This document shows, in pieces, positions 1-5,035 of a DNA stretch of 5,455 bases. The position numbers and the translations under genes are program-made. The DNA is taken from assembly GCA_021404985.1 (NCBI GenBank), contig QWHP01000223.1, positions 1 through 5,455 of the forward strand. The letters are read 5' to 3'. The notes under the pieces were generated by a model that was not told the origin of the DNA, searched no databases, and saw only the letters and a list, made by a program, of their open reading frames with translations. Every line of letters begins with the position of its first letter. Position 1 is the first letter of the stretch. The DNA comes from Actinobacteria bacterium ATB1 (GTDB taxonomy: Bacteria; Actinomycetota; Acidimicrobiia; UBA2766).

Positions 1-215
1 CCCAGCGGAACGAGAACCATCACCTCCCAGACGAAGGACCTGCGCCTCCGATGCTTTCCGGCCCTGGCACGTCTGCCGGCCCTGCCCCTCGATCTCCTGC
101 CGGCGGAACCGTCACCATGGAACGCCTCGCCCGAATCGATCCGCGTTGCATCGCCTTCGGTGGGAGTGGCGCCGAGCTCATCGGTGACGAGAGTCCGCTC
201 GGCCTCGGAGGTCAC
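1..215 (-). CDS. lepB: Signal peptidase I, second copy (N-terminal part, cut by window edge)
   Basis: Probable start of a second type I signal peptidase, the membrane serine protease that removes signal peptides from exported proteins. The GTG start at 215-213 overlaps the TGA stop of rplS (GTGA), which suggests translational coupling. The frame stays open for 71 codons to the window edge; the other two frames contain stops or give no sensible protein. The visible part has three zones: an acidic, disordered stretch (residues 1-35), a strongly basic stretch (about 40-59, ending KHRRRR), and the beginning of a hydrophobic segment (SFVWEVMVLVPL, from 60). A basic cytoplasmic tail followed by one membrane anchor is the usual layout of actinobacterial LepB, and lepB commonly follows rplS there. 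The catalytic SGSM and Lys motifs would lie beyond the edge, so the family call rests on layout and position. Another single-pass membrane protein remains possible. Confidence 0.5.
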   Translation of the reverse strand, partial: MTSEAERTLVTDELGATPTEGDATRIDSGEAFHGDGSAGRRSRGRAGRRARAGKHRRRRSFVWEVMVLVPL

Positions 216-550
216 CGCTTCTCTTTGACCTTCGCTGCCTTCCCGATGCGGTCACGTAGGTAGTAGAGCTTCGCCCGCCGAACCGCACCCCTGGTCACGA
301 CCTCGATCTTGTCTACGGTCGGCGAGTGGAGCGGAAACGTCCGCTCGACACCGACTCCGAAGGAGACCTTGCGCACCGTGAACGTCGCACGCACGCCGGA
401 CCCCTGACGCTTGACGACGACGCCTTGGAACACCTGGATGCGCTCACGCCCCCCCTCGGAGACCTTCACGTGGACCTTGAGGGTGTCGCCCGGCGCGAAG
501 TCGGGGACGTCTCGCAGATACTGTTGATCGACTACGTCGGTCGGGTTCAC
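212..550 (-). CDS. rplS: 50S ribosomal protein L19
   Basis: Ribosomal protein L19 of the large subunit, located at the interface with the 30S subunit. The 112-residue product has the usual family length and aligns along its whole length with what is known of L19: an N-terminal PDFAPGDTLKVHVKV segment, the central ERIQVFQGVVVKRQGSG, then GVGVERTFPLHSP and the C-terminal KLYYLRDR.GKAAKVKEKR tail. The start is a GTG at 550-548, preceded by a good Shine-Dalgarno AGGAG (minus strand, 560-556) with 5-nt spacing. It normally follows trmD directly; here a signal peptidase gene is placed between them, and a second lepB-like gene overlaps its stop codon. The 75-nt gap upstream leaves room for its own promoter. 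Confidence 0.97.
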   Translation of the reverse strand: MNPTDVVDQQYLRDVPDFAPGDTLKVHVKVSEGGRERIQVFQGVVVKRQGSGVRATFTVRKVSFGVGVERTFPLHSPTVDKIEVVTRGAVRRAKLYYLRDRIGKAAKVKEKR

Positions 551-578
551 CTGGACTCCTGGTGCGGGGCGGAGAGCG

Positions 579-587
579 AGTGTACCA
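579..587 (-). promoter_or_regulatory. Candidate extended -10 promoter element for rplS
   Basis: In the 75-nt gap between lepB and rplS the minus strand reads TGGTACACT, an extended -10-like sequence (TACACT at 584-579). It lies about 29 nt upstream of the rplS GTG, which would leave a short leader containing the AGGAG ribosome-binding site. No good -35 TTGACA match is seen at 16-18 nt upstream; GGGAAC lies roughly there. This is a motif-level suggestion only. Confidence 0.25.
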
Positions 588-625
588 GCAGTTCTGCGGC
601 GGTTCCCATCGCCGTGCCGTTTCGG

Positions 626-1390
626 TCAGTTGGCTTGGGCCGTCTGCCCGTTGCAGAGCCTGACGTCGGTCTGGTCTGGAGGACCCTCGAGTCCACCGAG
701 ACGCGACAGAGGCCAGAACCGGACGAATGCCCGGCCGACGATCGCGTCCTCGTCGACGAAGCGGCCACCTTCCTCCTGCCTGGAGTCCTGGCTGTTGTTC
801 CGGTGATCTCCCACCATGAAGTAGTGGCCAGGCGGGACTGTCACCGGGCCGAAGTCCGGTGCGGGACCCTCGCCGTCCACGAAGACGTAGGGCTCGTCGA
901 GCGGGTCGCCGTTCACGATCGCCCGGTTGTCCCGCACCTCGATCGTGTCGCCGGGCAGGCCGATCACCCTCTTGATGAGGTCGTCGCTCCCCCCGCGTCC
1001 GAAGCCGATTCCCTCGCGCAAGGCATTGACGACGTTCTTCGGGAAGGGAGTCGGAGTTACGTCCTCGCCGGTGTCGTTCCAGTTCCGGAACACGATCACA
1101 TCCTTGCGGGAGGGACCCCCGCCAAGGTAGGCGAGCCGGTTCACGAGCACCCGGTCGTTGCAGAGCAGGGTGGTTTCCATCGAACCCGACGGGATGTAGA
1201 AGGTCTGGACGAGGAAGCCCTTGACGATCACGACGACGAGGAATCCCACAAGGATCATGAACCAGAGCTCACCGAAGACGGAGTGCGTCTTCTTCGGCTT
1301 CAACGGCCTCTCGGGCCCGGCCGGCTCAGCCGGCTCGGCACCTGTGTCGGGCCTTGCGCGGCCGGGTGATTCGCTCGTCGTCTCTGTCAC
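626..1390 (-). CDS. lepB: Signal peptidase I, complete copy
   Basis: Type I signal peptidase (family S26), which cleaves signal peptides on the outer face of the cytoplasmic membrane using a Ser/Lys dyad. The 254-residue product has a 34-residue Pro/Glu-rich cytoplasmic tail, one transmembrane segment (about 42-58), then the box FYIPSGSM with nucleophile Ser70. The LIKRVIGLPGD box carries the general-base Lys140. The later box MVGDHRNNSQDSR (192-204) is the family's GDNRxxSxDSR motif with His in place of the usual Asn. In the nucleophile box the common MxPTL reads METTL. The protein has only two cysteines, Cys77 and Cys246, both on the extracytoplasmic side. The GTG start at 1390 lies 30 nt after trmD and has only a weak AGAGA ribosome-binding site. 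Its place between trmD and rplS is unusual, because lepB normally follows rplS. Confidence 0.95.
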   Translation of the reverse strand: MTETTSESPGRARPDTGAEPAEPAGPERPLKPKKTHSVFGELWFMILVGFLVVVIVKGFLVQTFYIPSGSMETTLLCNDRVLVNRLAYLGGGPSRKDVIVFRNWNDTGEDVTPTPFPKNVVNALREGIGFGRGGSDDLIKRVIGLPGDTIEVRDNRAIVNGDPLDEPYVFVDGEGPAPDFGPVTVPPGHYFMVGDHRNNSQDSRQEEGGRFVDEDAIVGRAFVRFWPLSRLGGLEGPPDQTDVRLCNGQTAQAN

Positions 1391-1420
1391 GTAGATCTCT
1401 GCGCAGATCGTACCAATGCA

Positions 1421-2149
1421 TCACCCATCGGCTGGCGGCGCTTCCGGGCGAGCCTCGAGGAGGTCGGGACGGTACTGGGCAGTTCTGCGGCGGGATTCAC
1501 GCTTCCTCCACGCCTCGATCGCCGAATGGTTACCTCCCCGAAGTACATCGGGCACGGCATGGCCCTCCCACACCGCAGGACGCGTGTAGCAGGGAGCCTC
1601 CAGCGGGCCGGTACTCACGTCCTGCGGCGCTGCCGCCCCCGTGGCAAAGGACTCGGTCACCACTGACTGCTCGTTGCCGAGCACACCCGGTACGAGTCGC
1701 GTCGCGCCCTCGATCAGGACCATCGCCGGTACCTCTCCGCCGGAGACGACGTAGTCGCCGATGGAGACGGGTTCGAAGCCGCGCGCGTCGAGCACCCTCT
1801 GGTCGATCCCCTCGTAGCGACCGCAGAGGATCGTGACATCCTTCTCTCCTGCCAGCGAGTGCAACATCGGCTGGTCGAGGCGCCGACCCCACGGGGCCAT
1901 CACGAGCCTGCACGCCGAGATGGGTGTGGCGCTGTCGACCGCTTGGGCAACGACGTCGGGGCGCATCACCATGCCCGGTCCACCTCCGAAGATCTCGTCG
2001 TCGACCTGCCTGTGACGGCCGAGGCCGAACTCGCGTATGTCGACGGCGCACACCTCGACCAGCCCTCGCTCGACAGCCCGCCCGAGCAGCGCAGTACGGC
2101 CGTGCAGGCGTATCAGCTCGGGAAAGAGGGTGAGCACATGGAAGCGCAT
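1421..2149 (-). CDS. trmD: tRNA (guanine-N1)-methyltransferase TrmD
   Basis: TrmD uses S-adenosylmethionine to methylate N1 of G37 next to the anticodon, which prevents +1 frameshifting. It belongs to the SPOUT class with a trefoil-knot cofactor site. Seen in the 242 residues: GGGPGMVM (55-62), CGRYEGIDQRV (109-119), SIGDYVVSGGEVPAMVLIEG (129-148) and CYTRPAVWEGHAVPDVLRGG..AIEAWR (187-215). Arg151 matches the conserved Arg154 of the Haemophilus influenzae enzyme. Counting on 15 residues, as in that enzyme, the catalytic Asp169 position is held by Glu166 (VVTESF). After it comes an insertion of about 10 residues (AAAPQDVSTG) before the PLEAPCYTRP segment. The ATG start at 2149 lies 4 nt beyond the rimM stop, so translation is probably coupled. 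Confidence 0.96.
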   Translation of the reverse strand: MRFHVLTLFPELIRLHGRTALLGRAVERGLVEVCAVDIREFGLGRHRQVDDEIFGGGPGMVMRPDVVAQAVDSATPISACRLVMAPWGRRLDQPMLHSLAGEKDVTILCGRYEGIDQRVLDARGFEPVSIGDYVVSGGEVPAMVLIEGATRLVPGVLGNEQSVVTESFATGAAAPQDVSTGPLEAPCYTRPAVWEGHAVPDVLRGGNHSAIEAWRKRESRRRTAQYRPDLLEARPEAPPADG

Positions 2150-2153
2150 GAGC

Positions 2154-2666
2154 TCACCCGGGAAGGAGACCGGGTATGGGACGGATCGTCACATGGGCCA
2201 TCCCCGGCACGACCGGATCGACGAACTCCCGCACCATCGGAACGTGGAACTCACGGTCGGATTCGTCCCTGACGACGAGGAGGTCGTGGGCGGGATTCGG
2301 CTCGACCATGACGACTGTCCCGATCGCCGTACCTTCCGGAGTCAGCACCGGGAGGCCTTCCAGGTCGGCCGCCCAGACGGCTCCCTCGGGCGGGTCACCG
2401 ACGTCCTCGCGGGTGATGCAGATCGACCTGTGGCGAAGGGCCTCCGCCGCCGTCCGGTCGGAGACCTCCCCGAACGAGACGAGCAACTTCCCCTTGTAGG
2501 GAGCGGACGTGGCGATGACGAGAGGCGTCCCGTCGTCGAGCACGACTCGGTTGCCGGGCCGGAACCTCGGCTGGTCGGTCAATGGAACGACGACGACATT
2601 CCCCCTGATGCCGTGCGCCCTGAGGACCCTGCCGACGATGAGAAGGTCCCGGGCCTGTCCCCCCAC
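2154..2666 (-). CDS. rimM: Ribosome maturation factor RimM
   Basis: RimM assists late assembly of the 30S subunit head and binds S19. The 170-residue product has the two expected parts: an N-terminal RimM barrel starting VGRVLRAHGIRGNVVV (11-26) and continuing LTDQPRFRPG, and a C-terminal PRC-barrel with DLEGLPVLTPEGTAIGTVV (101-119), NPAHDLLVV (124-132) and FHVPMVREFVDPVVPG (140-155), ending IRPIPGLL. Length is normal. The start is taken as GTG at 2666, placed 4 nt after the khpA stop; there is no strong Shine-Dalgarno sequence, which fits translational coupling with khpA. It sits between khpA and trmD as in many Gram-positive genomes. Confidence 0.95.
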   Translation of the reverse strand: MGGQARDLLIVGRVLRAHGIRGNVVVVPLTDQPRFRPGNRVVLDDGTPLVIATSAPYKGKLLVSFGEVSDRTAAEALRHRSICITREDVGDPPEGAVWAADLEGLPVLTPEGTAIGTVVMVEPNPAHDLLVVRDESDREFHVPMVREFVDPVVPGMAHVTIRPIPGLLPG

Positions 2667-2670
2667 CAGC

Positions 2671-3048
2671 TCAGTCGTCTATCTCGACCGTCGCGCTGTA
2701 GCCGTCGCGGGCGCCTGCCGCCTTGACCAGGGTCCGCAATGCCGTCGCAACCCTGCCGCGCTTGCCGATGATCTTGCCCATGTCCGCCTGGGCCACAGAC
2801 ACGTGGAGGGTGAGGCGGTTCCCGCTCTCCTCCGGTTCGATCTCGACACTGTCTTCGTCGTCGACGATCGCCCGGATGCAGACGTCGAGCACCCGCTCTG
2901 CGCAGGTGGCGTCGTCGTAGAAATCCTCGTCCTCGCCGGCTTCGCCCTCGGTGTCGTCGGCGTCGTCGAGGTCCGCGTCCGCCGTCGCGAGATCCTCGTC
3001 GAGGTCGTCGAGCTCCTCGTCGTCGATCGTCTCGGTCTCGTCAGCCAT
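2671..3048 (-). CDS. khpA: KH-domain RNA-binding protein KhpA with acidic N-terminal extension
   Basis: Small RNA-binding protein of the KhpA/YlqC family, found between rpsP and rimM in many Gram-positive bacteria; family members bind many RNAs and in firmicutes act with KhpB. The 125-residue product ends in a single type II KH domain (about 49-125) with the GxxG loop as IIGKRGR (GKRG at 95-98), followed by VATALRTLVKAAG. Typical members are only about 75-80 residues long. Here residues 1-46 form an added tail in which 26 residues are Asp or Glu and none is Lys or Arg. I chose the ATG at 3048, which overlaps the end of rpsP by 8 nt (ATGGCTGA). An upstream in-frame start at 3108 would lie deep inside rpsP and add a basic, Ser-rich sequence unlike the family. 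No good Shine-Dalgarno sequence precedes 3048, so coupling to rpsP is likely. Confidence 0.92.
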   Translation of the reverse strand: MADETETIDDEELDDLDEDLATADADLDDADDTEGEAGEDEDFYDDATCAERVLDVCIRAIVDDEDSVEIEPEESGNRLTLHVSVAQADMGKIIGKRGRVATALRTLVKAAGARDGYSATVEIDD

Positions 3049-3316
3049 CGGAGGCGACACCGCCCTTGAACTCGGCCATCGCCCCGCTGATCTCGAGGAG
3101 CTTGGCAACTGCCGCGGTCGGCTGCGCTCCGTTGCGGAGCCACTTGACGGCCTTCTCGTTGTCGATGTGGATCGTCGAGGGATCGGTCCGAGGGTTGTAG
3201 TGCCCGAGGATCTCGAGGAACCGGCCGTCGCGGGGTGCCCGCGAGTCGGCCGCCACGATCCGGAAGGACGGCTGCCTTTTCTTTCCTGTTCGCGTCAGGC
3301 GGATCTTCACCGCCAT
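3041..3316 (-). CDS. rpsP: 30S ribosomal protein S16
   Basis: Ribosomal protein S16, a small-subunit assembly protein that binds 16S rRNA. The 91-residue product begins MAVKIRLTRTGKKRQPSFRI and continues with VAADSRAPRDGRFLEILGHYNP and the KAVKWLRNGAQPT segment, all characteristic of the family; length is normal. The ATG at 3316 is preceded by a strong Shine-Dalgarno AAGGAG (minus strand, 3329-3324) at 7-nt spacing. It is the first gene of a tightly packed run, rpsP-khpA-rimM-trmD, and its last 8 nt overlap the khpA start. Confidence 0.97.
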   Translation of the reverse strand: MAVKIRLTRTGKKRQPSFRIVAADSRAPRDGRFLEILGHYNPRTDPSTIHIDNEKAVKWLRNGAQPTAAVAKLLEISGAMAEFKGGVASDG

Positions 3317-3360
3317 ATCGGAGCTCCTTGTCTGCTCAGAAAGCCGGGTTCACGCAAGCT

Positions 3361-3387
3361 GGGACGCCGGAGGCGTGATGGGCGCCC
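3361..3387 (-). other. GC-rich alternative hairpins in the ffh-rpsP gap
   Basis: The 142-nt gap between ffh and rpsP (3317-3458) holds two mutually exclusive inverted repeats. A short hairpin pairs ACGCC (3364-3368) with GGCGT (3372-3376) around a 3-nt loop. A longer one pairs GGG-CGCC (3361-3363, 3365-3368) with GGCGCCC (3381-3387), seven base pairs with A3364 bulged. No U-tract follows on the minus strand, so this is not a classical terminator. A candidate -10 box, TAGAGT (3409-3404), lies just upstream without a good -35. The structure could lie in the rpsP leader, but in GC-rich DNA it could also be chance. Confidence 0.25.
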
Positions 3388-3458
3388 GCATGGGTGGCCC
3401 GCAACTCTATCAGGACCCTGAGCGGCCACGCAGACCCTCACGATGCCGAGCGCACGGT

Positions 3459-4814
3459 TCAGCCCATGCCCTGGAGCTTCGAGAGGTCGACACCGAGCCC
3501 CCGCAGGAGCTTTCCCTTCTTGCCGCCGAGGAGACCCTTCATCATCTGCTGGACCGACTTGAACTCCTTCAGGAGGCTGTTCACGTCCTGTACCTCGGTC
3601 CCGGATCCACGGGCGATCCGCTGGCGACGACTGTGCTTGATGATCTCGGGGTGGATGCGCTCCTGGGGTGTCATCGACTGGATTATCGCCTCGATCTTGA
3701 CCATCTCGCGTTCGTCGATCTCGACGTCTTTGAGCTGGCTGCCGAGGCCGGGGATCATGCCGAGCATGTTCGTGAGCGGCCCCATCTTCTTGACCTGCTG
3801 CATCTGTTGGAGGAAGTCCTCGAGGGTGAACTGGGCCTTGCGGAGTTTCTCCTGCATCTCCTGGGCCTGCTCGAGATCGAAGGTCTCCTCGGCCTTCTCG
3901 ATGAGTGTCAGCATGTCACCCATGCCGAGGATTCGTCCCGCAAGACGATCTGGGTGGAACGGCTCGAAGTCACCGAGCTTCTCGCCCGTGCCCGCGAAGT
4001 AGATGGGCTTGCCGACCACCTCCCGGACGCTCAGGGCCGCGCCGCCGCGGGCGTCGCCATCAAGCTTGGTCAGGACGACGCCGTCTATCGGTATCTCGCG
4101 GTTGAAGTGATCGGCGGTCGTGACCGCATCCTGGCCGATCATGGCGTCGATCACCAGGAACGTGTAGTCCGGGTTCGTCGCGTCCACGACACGGGCGAGC
4201 TGCGCCATGAGCTCCTCGTCGATCGCGAGGCGCCCTGCAGTGTCGACGATCGCGACGTCACGCCCGAAGCTGCGCGCATGTTCGACACCTGCCTTGGCAA
4301 CAGGAACCGGGTCGGCGCCAACATCGGCCCCTTCGGTGAACACCGGGACCCCGACTCGCTCACCGAGCACCTCGAGCTGCTGCACGGCTGCGGGCCGCTG
4401 CAGGTCGCACGCGATGAGCATCGGGTTGCCGCCCTTGGACTTGAGATGGTGGGCGAGCTTCCCGCACTGGGTCGTCTTTCCCGAACCCTGGAGTCCAGCC
4501 ATGAGGACCACCGTCGGAGGTACAGGCGACATCTTCAGCTTCGCGGACTCCCCGCCGAGGAGCTCGATCAGCTCGAGATGGACGATCTTGATAACCTGCT
4601 GAGCCGGCGTCAGGGACTGCGACACGTCTGCGGACAGGGCCTTGTCGCGCACACGGGTCACGAAGTTCTTGACGACCTTGAAGTTGACGTCCGCCTCGAG
4701 CAGGGCGAGGCGTACCTCGCGCAGGGCTGCGTCGATGTCCTTCTCGGTGAGGCGGCCCTTGGTGCGGAGCTTGTCGAAGACGCCTTGGAGCCGATCTGAG
4801 AGTGATTGGAACAC
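3459..4814 (-). CDS. ffh: Signal recognition particle protein Ffh (SRP54 GTPase)
   Basis: Ffh binds 4.5S/SRP RNA and signal sequences of nascent membrane proteins and delivers ribosomes to FtsY at the membrane. Numbering from the GTG at 4814 gives 451 residues, normal for the family. The N domain begins MFQSLSDRLQGVFDKL. The G domain has the P-loop GLQGSGKTT (107-115), DLQRPAAVQQL (137-147), DTAGR (191-195), TKLDGDARGG (249-258) and GTGEK (275-279). The Met-rich M domain includes MGPLTNMLGMIPG and the RNA-binding SRRQRIARGSGT (395-406). The frame is open to another GTG at 4847, which would add 11 residues (PYPPTRPGEG and so on). I prefer 4814 because it has a GGAG Shine-Dalgarno (4823-4820, 5-nt spacing), matches the family N-terminus, and the candidate promoter at 4852-4857 would begin transcription near or inside the longer form. 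Confidence 0.96.
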   Translation of the reverse strand: MFQSLSDRLQGVFDKLRTKGRLTEKDIDAALREVRLALLEADVNFKVVKNFVTRVRDKALSADVSQSLTPAQQVIKIVHLELIELLGGESAKLKMSPVPPTVVLMAGLQGSGKTTQCGKLAHHLKSKGGNPMLIACDLQRPAAVQQLEVLGERVGVPVFTEGADVGADPVPVAKAGVEHARSFGRDVAIVDTAGRLAIDEELMAQLARVVDATNPDYTFLVIDAMIGQDAVTTADHFNREIPIDGVVLTKLDGDARGGAALSVREVVGKPIYFAGTGEKLGDFEPFHPDRLAGRILGMGDMLTLIEKAEETFDLEQAQEMQEKLRKAQFTLEDFLQQMQQVKKMGPLTNMLGMIPGLGSQLKDVEIDEREMVKIEAIIQSMTPQERIHPEIIKHSRRQRIARGSGTEVQDVNSLLKEFKSVQQMMKGLLGGKKGKLLRGLGVDLSKLQGMG

Positions 4815-4851
4815 ACCTTCTCCGGGTCGTGTCGGCGGGTACGGCACCTAG

Positions 4852-4857
4852 AAACTA
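4852..4857 (-). promoter_or_regulatory. Candidate -10 promoter element for ffh
   Basis: The minus strand reads TAGTTT at 4857-4852, a TAnnnT-type -10 box in the most AT-rich stretch of the ffh/thiC intergenic region. Transcription would begin near 4843-4846, giving a leader of about 30 nt with a GGAG ribosome-binding site before the GTG at 4814. No recognisable TTGACA -35 is found at 16-19 nt spacing. Confidence 0.35.
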
Positions 4858-4899
4858 ATCCTGACTGTGGCGCCGGATGTGAGTTCGTCCCGTCCGAGG

Positions 4900-4905
4900 T
4901 AGGGT
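4900..4905 (+). promoter_or_regulatory. Candidate -10 promoter element for thiC
   Basis: TAGGGT at 4900-4905 fits a TAnnnT -10 box and would start transcription near 4912, a few bases before the 5' strand of the TPP riboswitch. No convincing -35 is seen at the expected spacing. The position is the main support. Confidence 0.3.
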
Positions 4906-4918
4906 GGGCGCATCACTT

Positions 4919-5034
4919 TCGACGCGGGAGCCCGACCGGGCTGAGAGGACACCGACAGAGTTGTTGCCGCGAACGCTCTGTAGGTCGTCGACCGCACGAA
5001 CCTGATCCGGGTAATTCCGGCGAAGGGAGATCGA
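4919..5034 (+). promoter_or_regulatory. TPP (THI-box) riboswitch in the thiC leader
   Basis: A thiamine pyrophosphate riboswitch, recognised by the conserved blocks GGGAGCCC (4926-4933), GGGCTGAGA (4938-4946) and GAACCTGATCCGGGTAAT (4998-5015), then CCGGCGAAGGGA (5017-5028). P2 pairs GCCC (4930-4933) with GGGC (4938-4941). P3 is long: GAC, ACC and ACAGAG (4948-4960) pair with CTCTGT, GGT and GTC (4976-4989), with one mismatch and one bulge. The P5 stem pairs CCGG (5007-5010) with CCGG (5017-5020). A likely P1 pairs TCGA (4919-4922) with TCGA (5031-5034). The thiC Shine-Dalgarno lies inside the aptamer's conserved 3' segment and the start codon is 2 nt past P1. TPP binding would therefore be expected to block translation initiation directly, without a separate expression platform. 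Confidence 0.95.
5024..5029 (+). promoter_or_regulatory. thiC ribosome-binding site within the riboswitch
   Basis: AGGGAG lies 6 nt before the thiC ATG at 5036. The same bases form the conserved AGGGA at the 3' end of the TPP aptamer, so ligand-stabilised folding and ribosome binding compete for one sequence. Confidence 0.75.
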
Positions 5035-5035
5035 C

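Noticed and set aside
51..263. Plus-strand open frame opposite the rplS end and the second lepB-like gene
   Set aside because: Pro/Gly/Arg-rich, no recognisable motif; the minus strand offers a better explained gene start.
326..1369. Long plus-strand open frame (347 codons) opposite rplS and lepB
   Set aside because: It crosses two real genes and the gap between them, shows no recognisable domain and has the composition of an antisense shadow.
2915..3045. TCGTC-rich tract as a DNA repeat or array
   Set aside because: It is the reverse complement of GAC/GAG codons of the acidic KhpA tail; units are irregular and there are no spacers.
3049..3108. Upstream start for khpA at 3108
   Set aside because: It would overlap rpsP by nearly 70 nt and add a basic Ser-rich sequence unlike KhpA; the ATG at 3048 fits the family and the usual coupled junction.
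3361..3387. Rho-independent terminator after ffh
   Set aside because: Stems are present but no run of U follows on the minus strand.
3375..4799. Long plus-strand open frame (474 codons) opposite ffh
   Set aside because: It is antisense to a full-length, clearly recognisable Ffh. Its Leu/Glu/Asp/His-rich, repetitive composition is typical of a GC-bias shadow and no family motif is seen.
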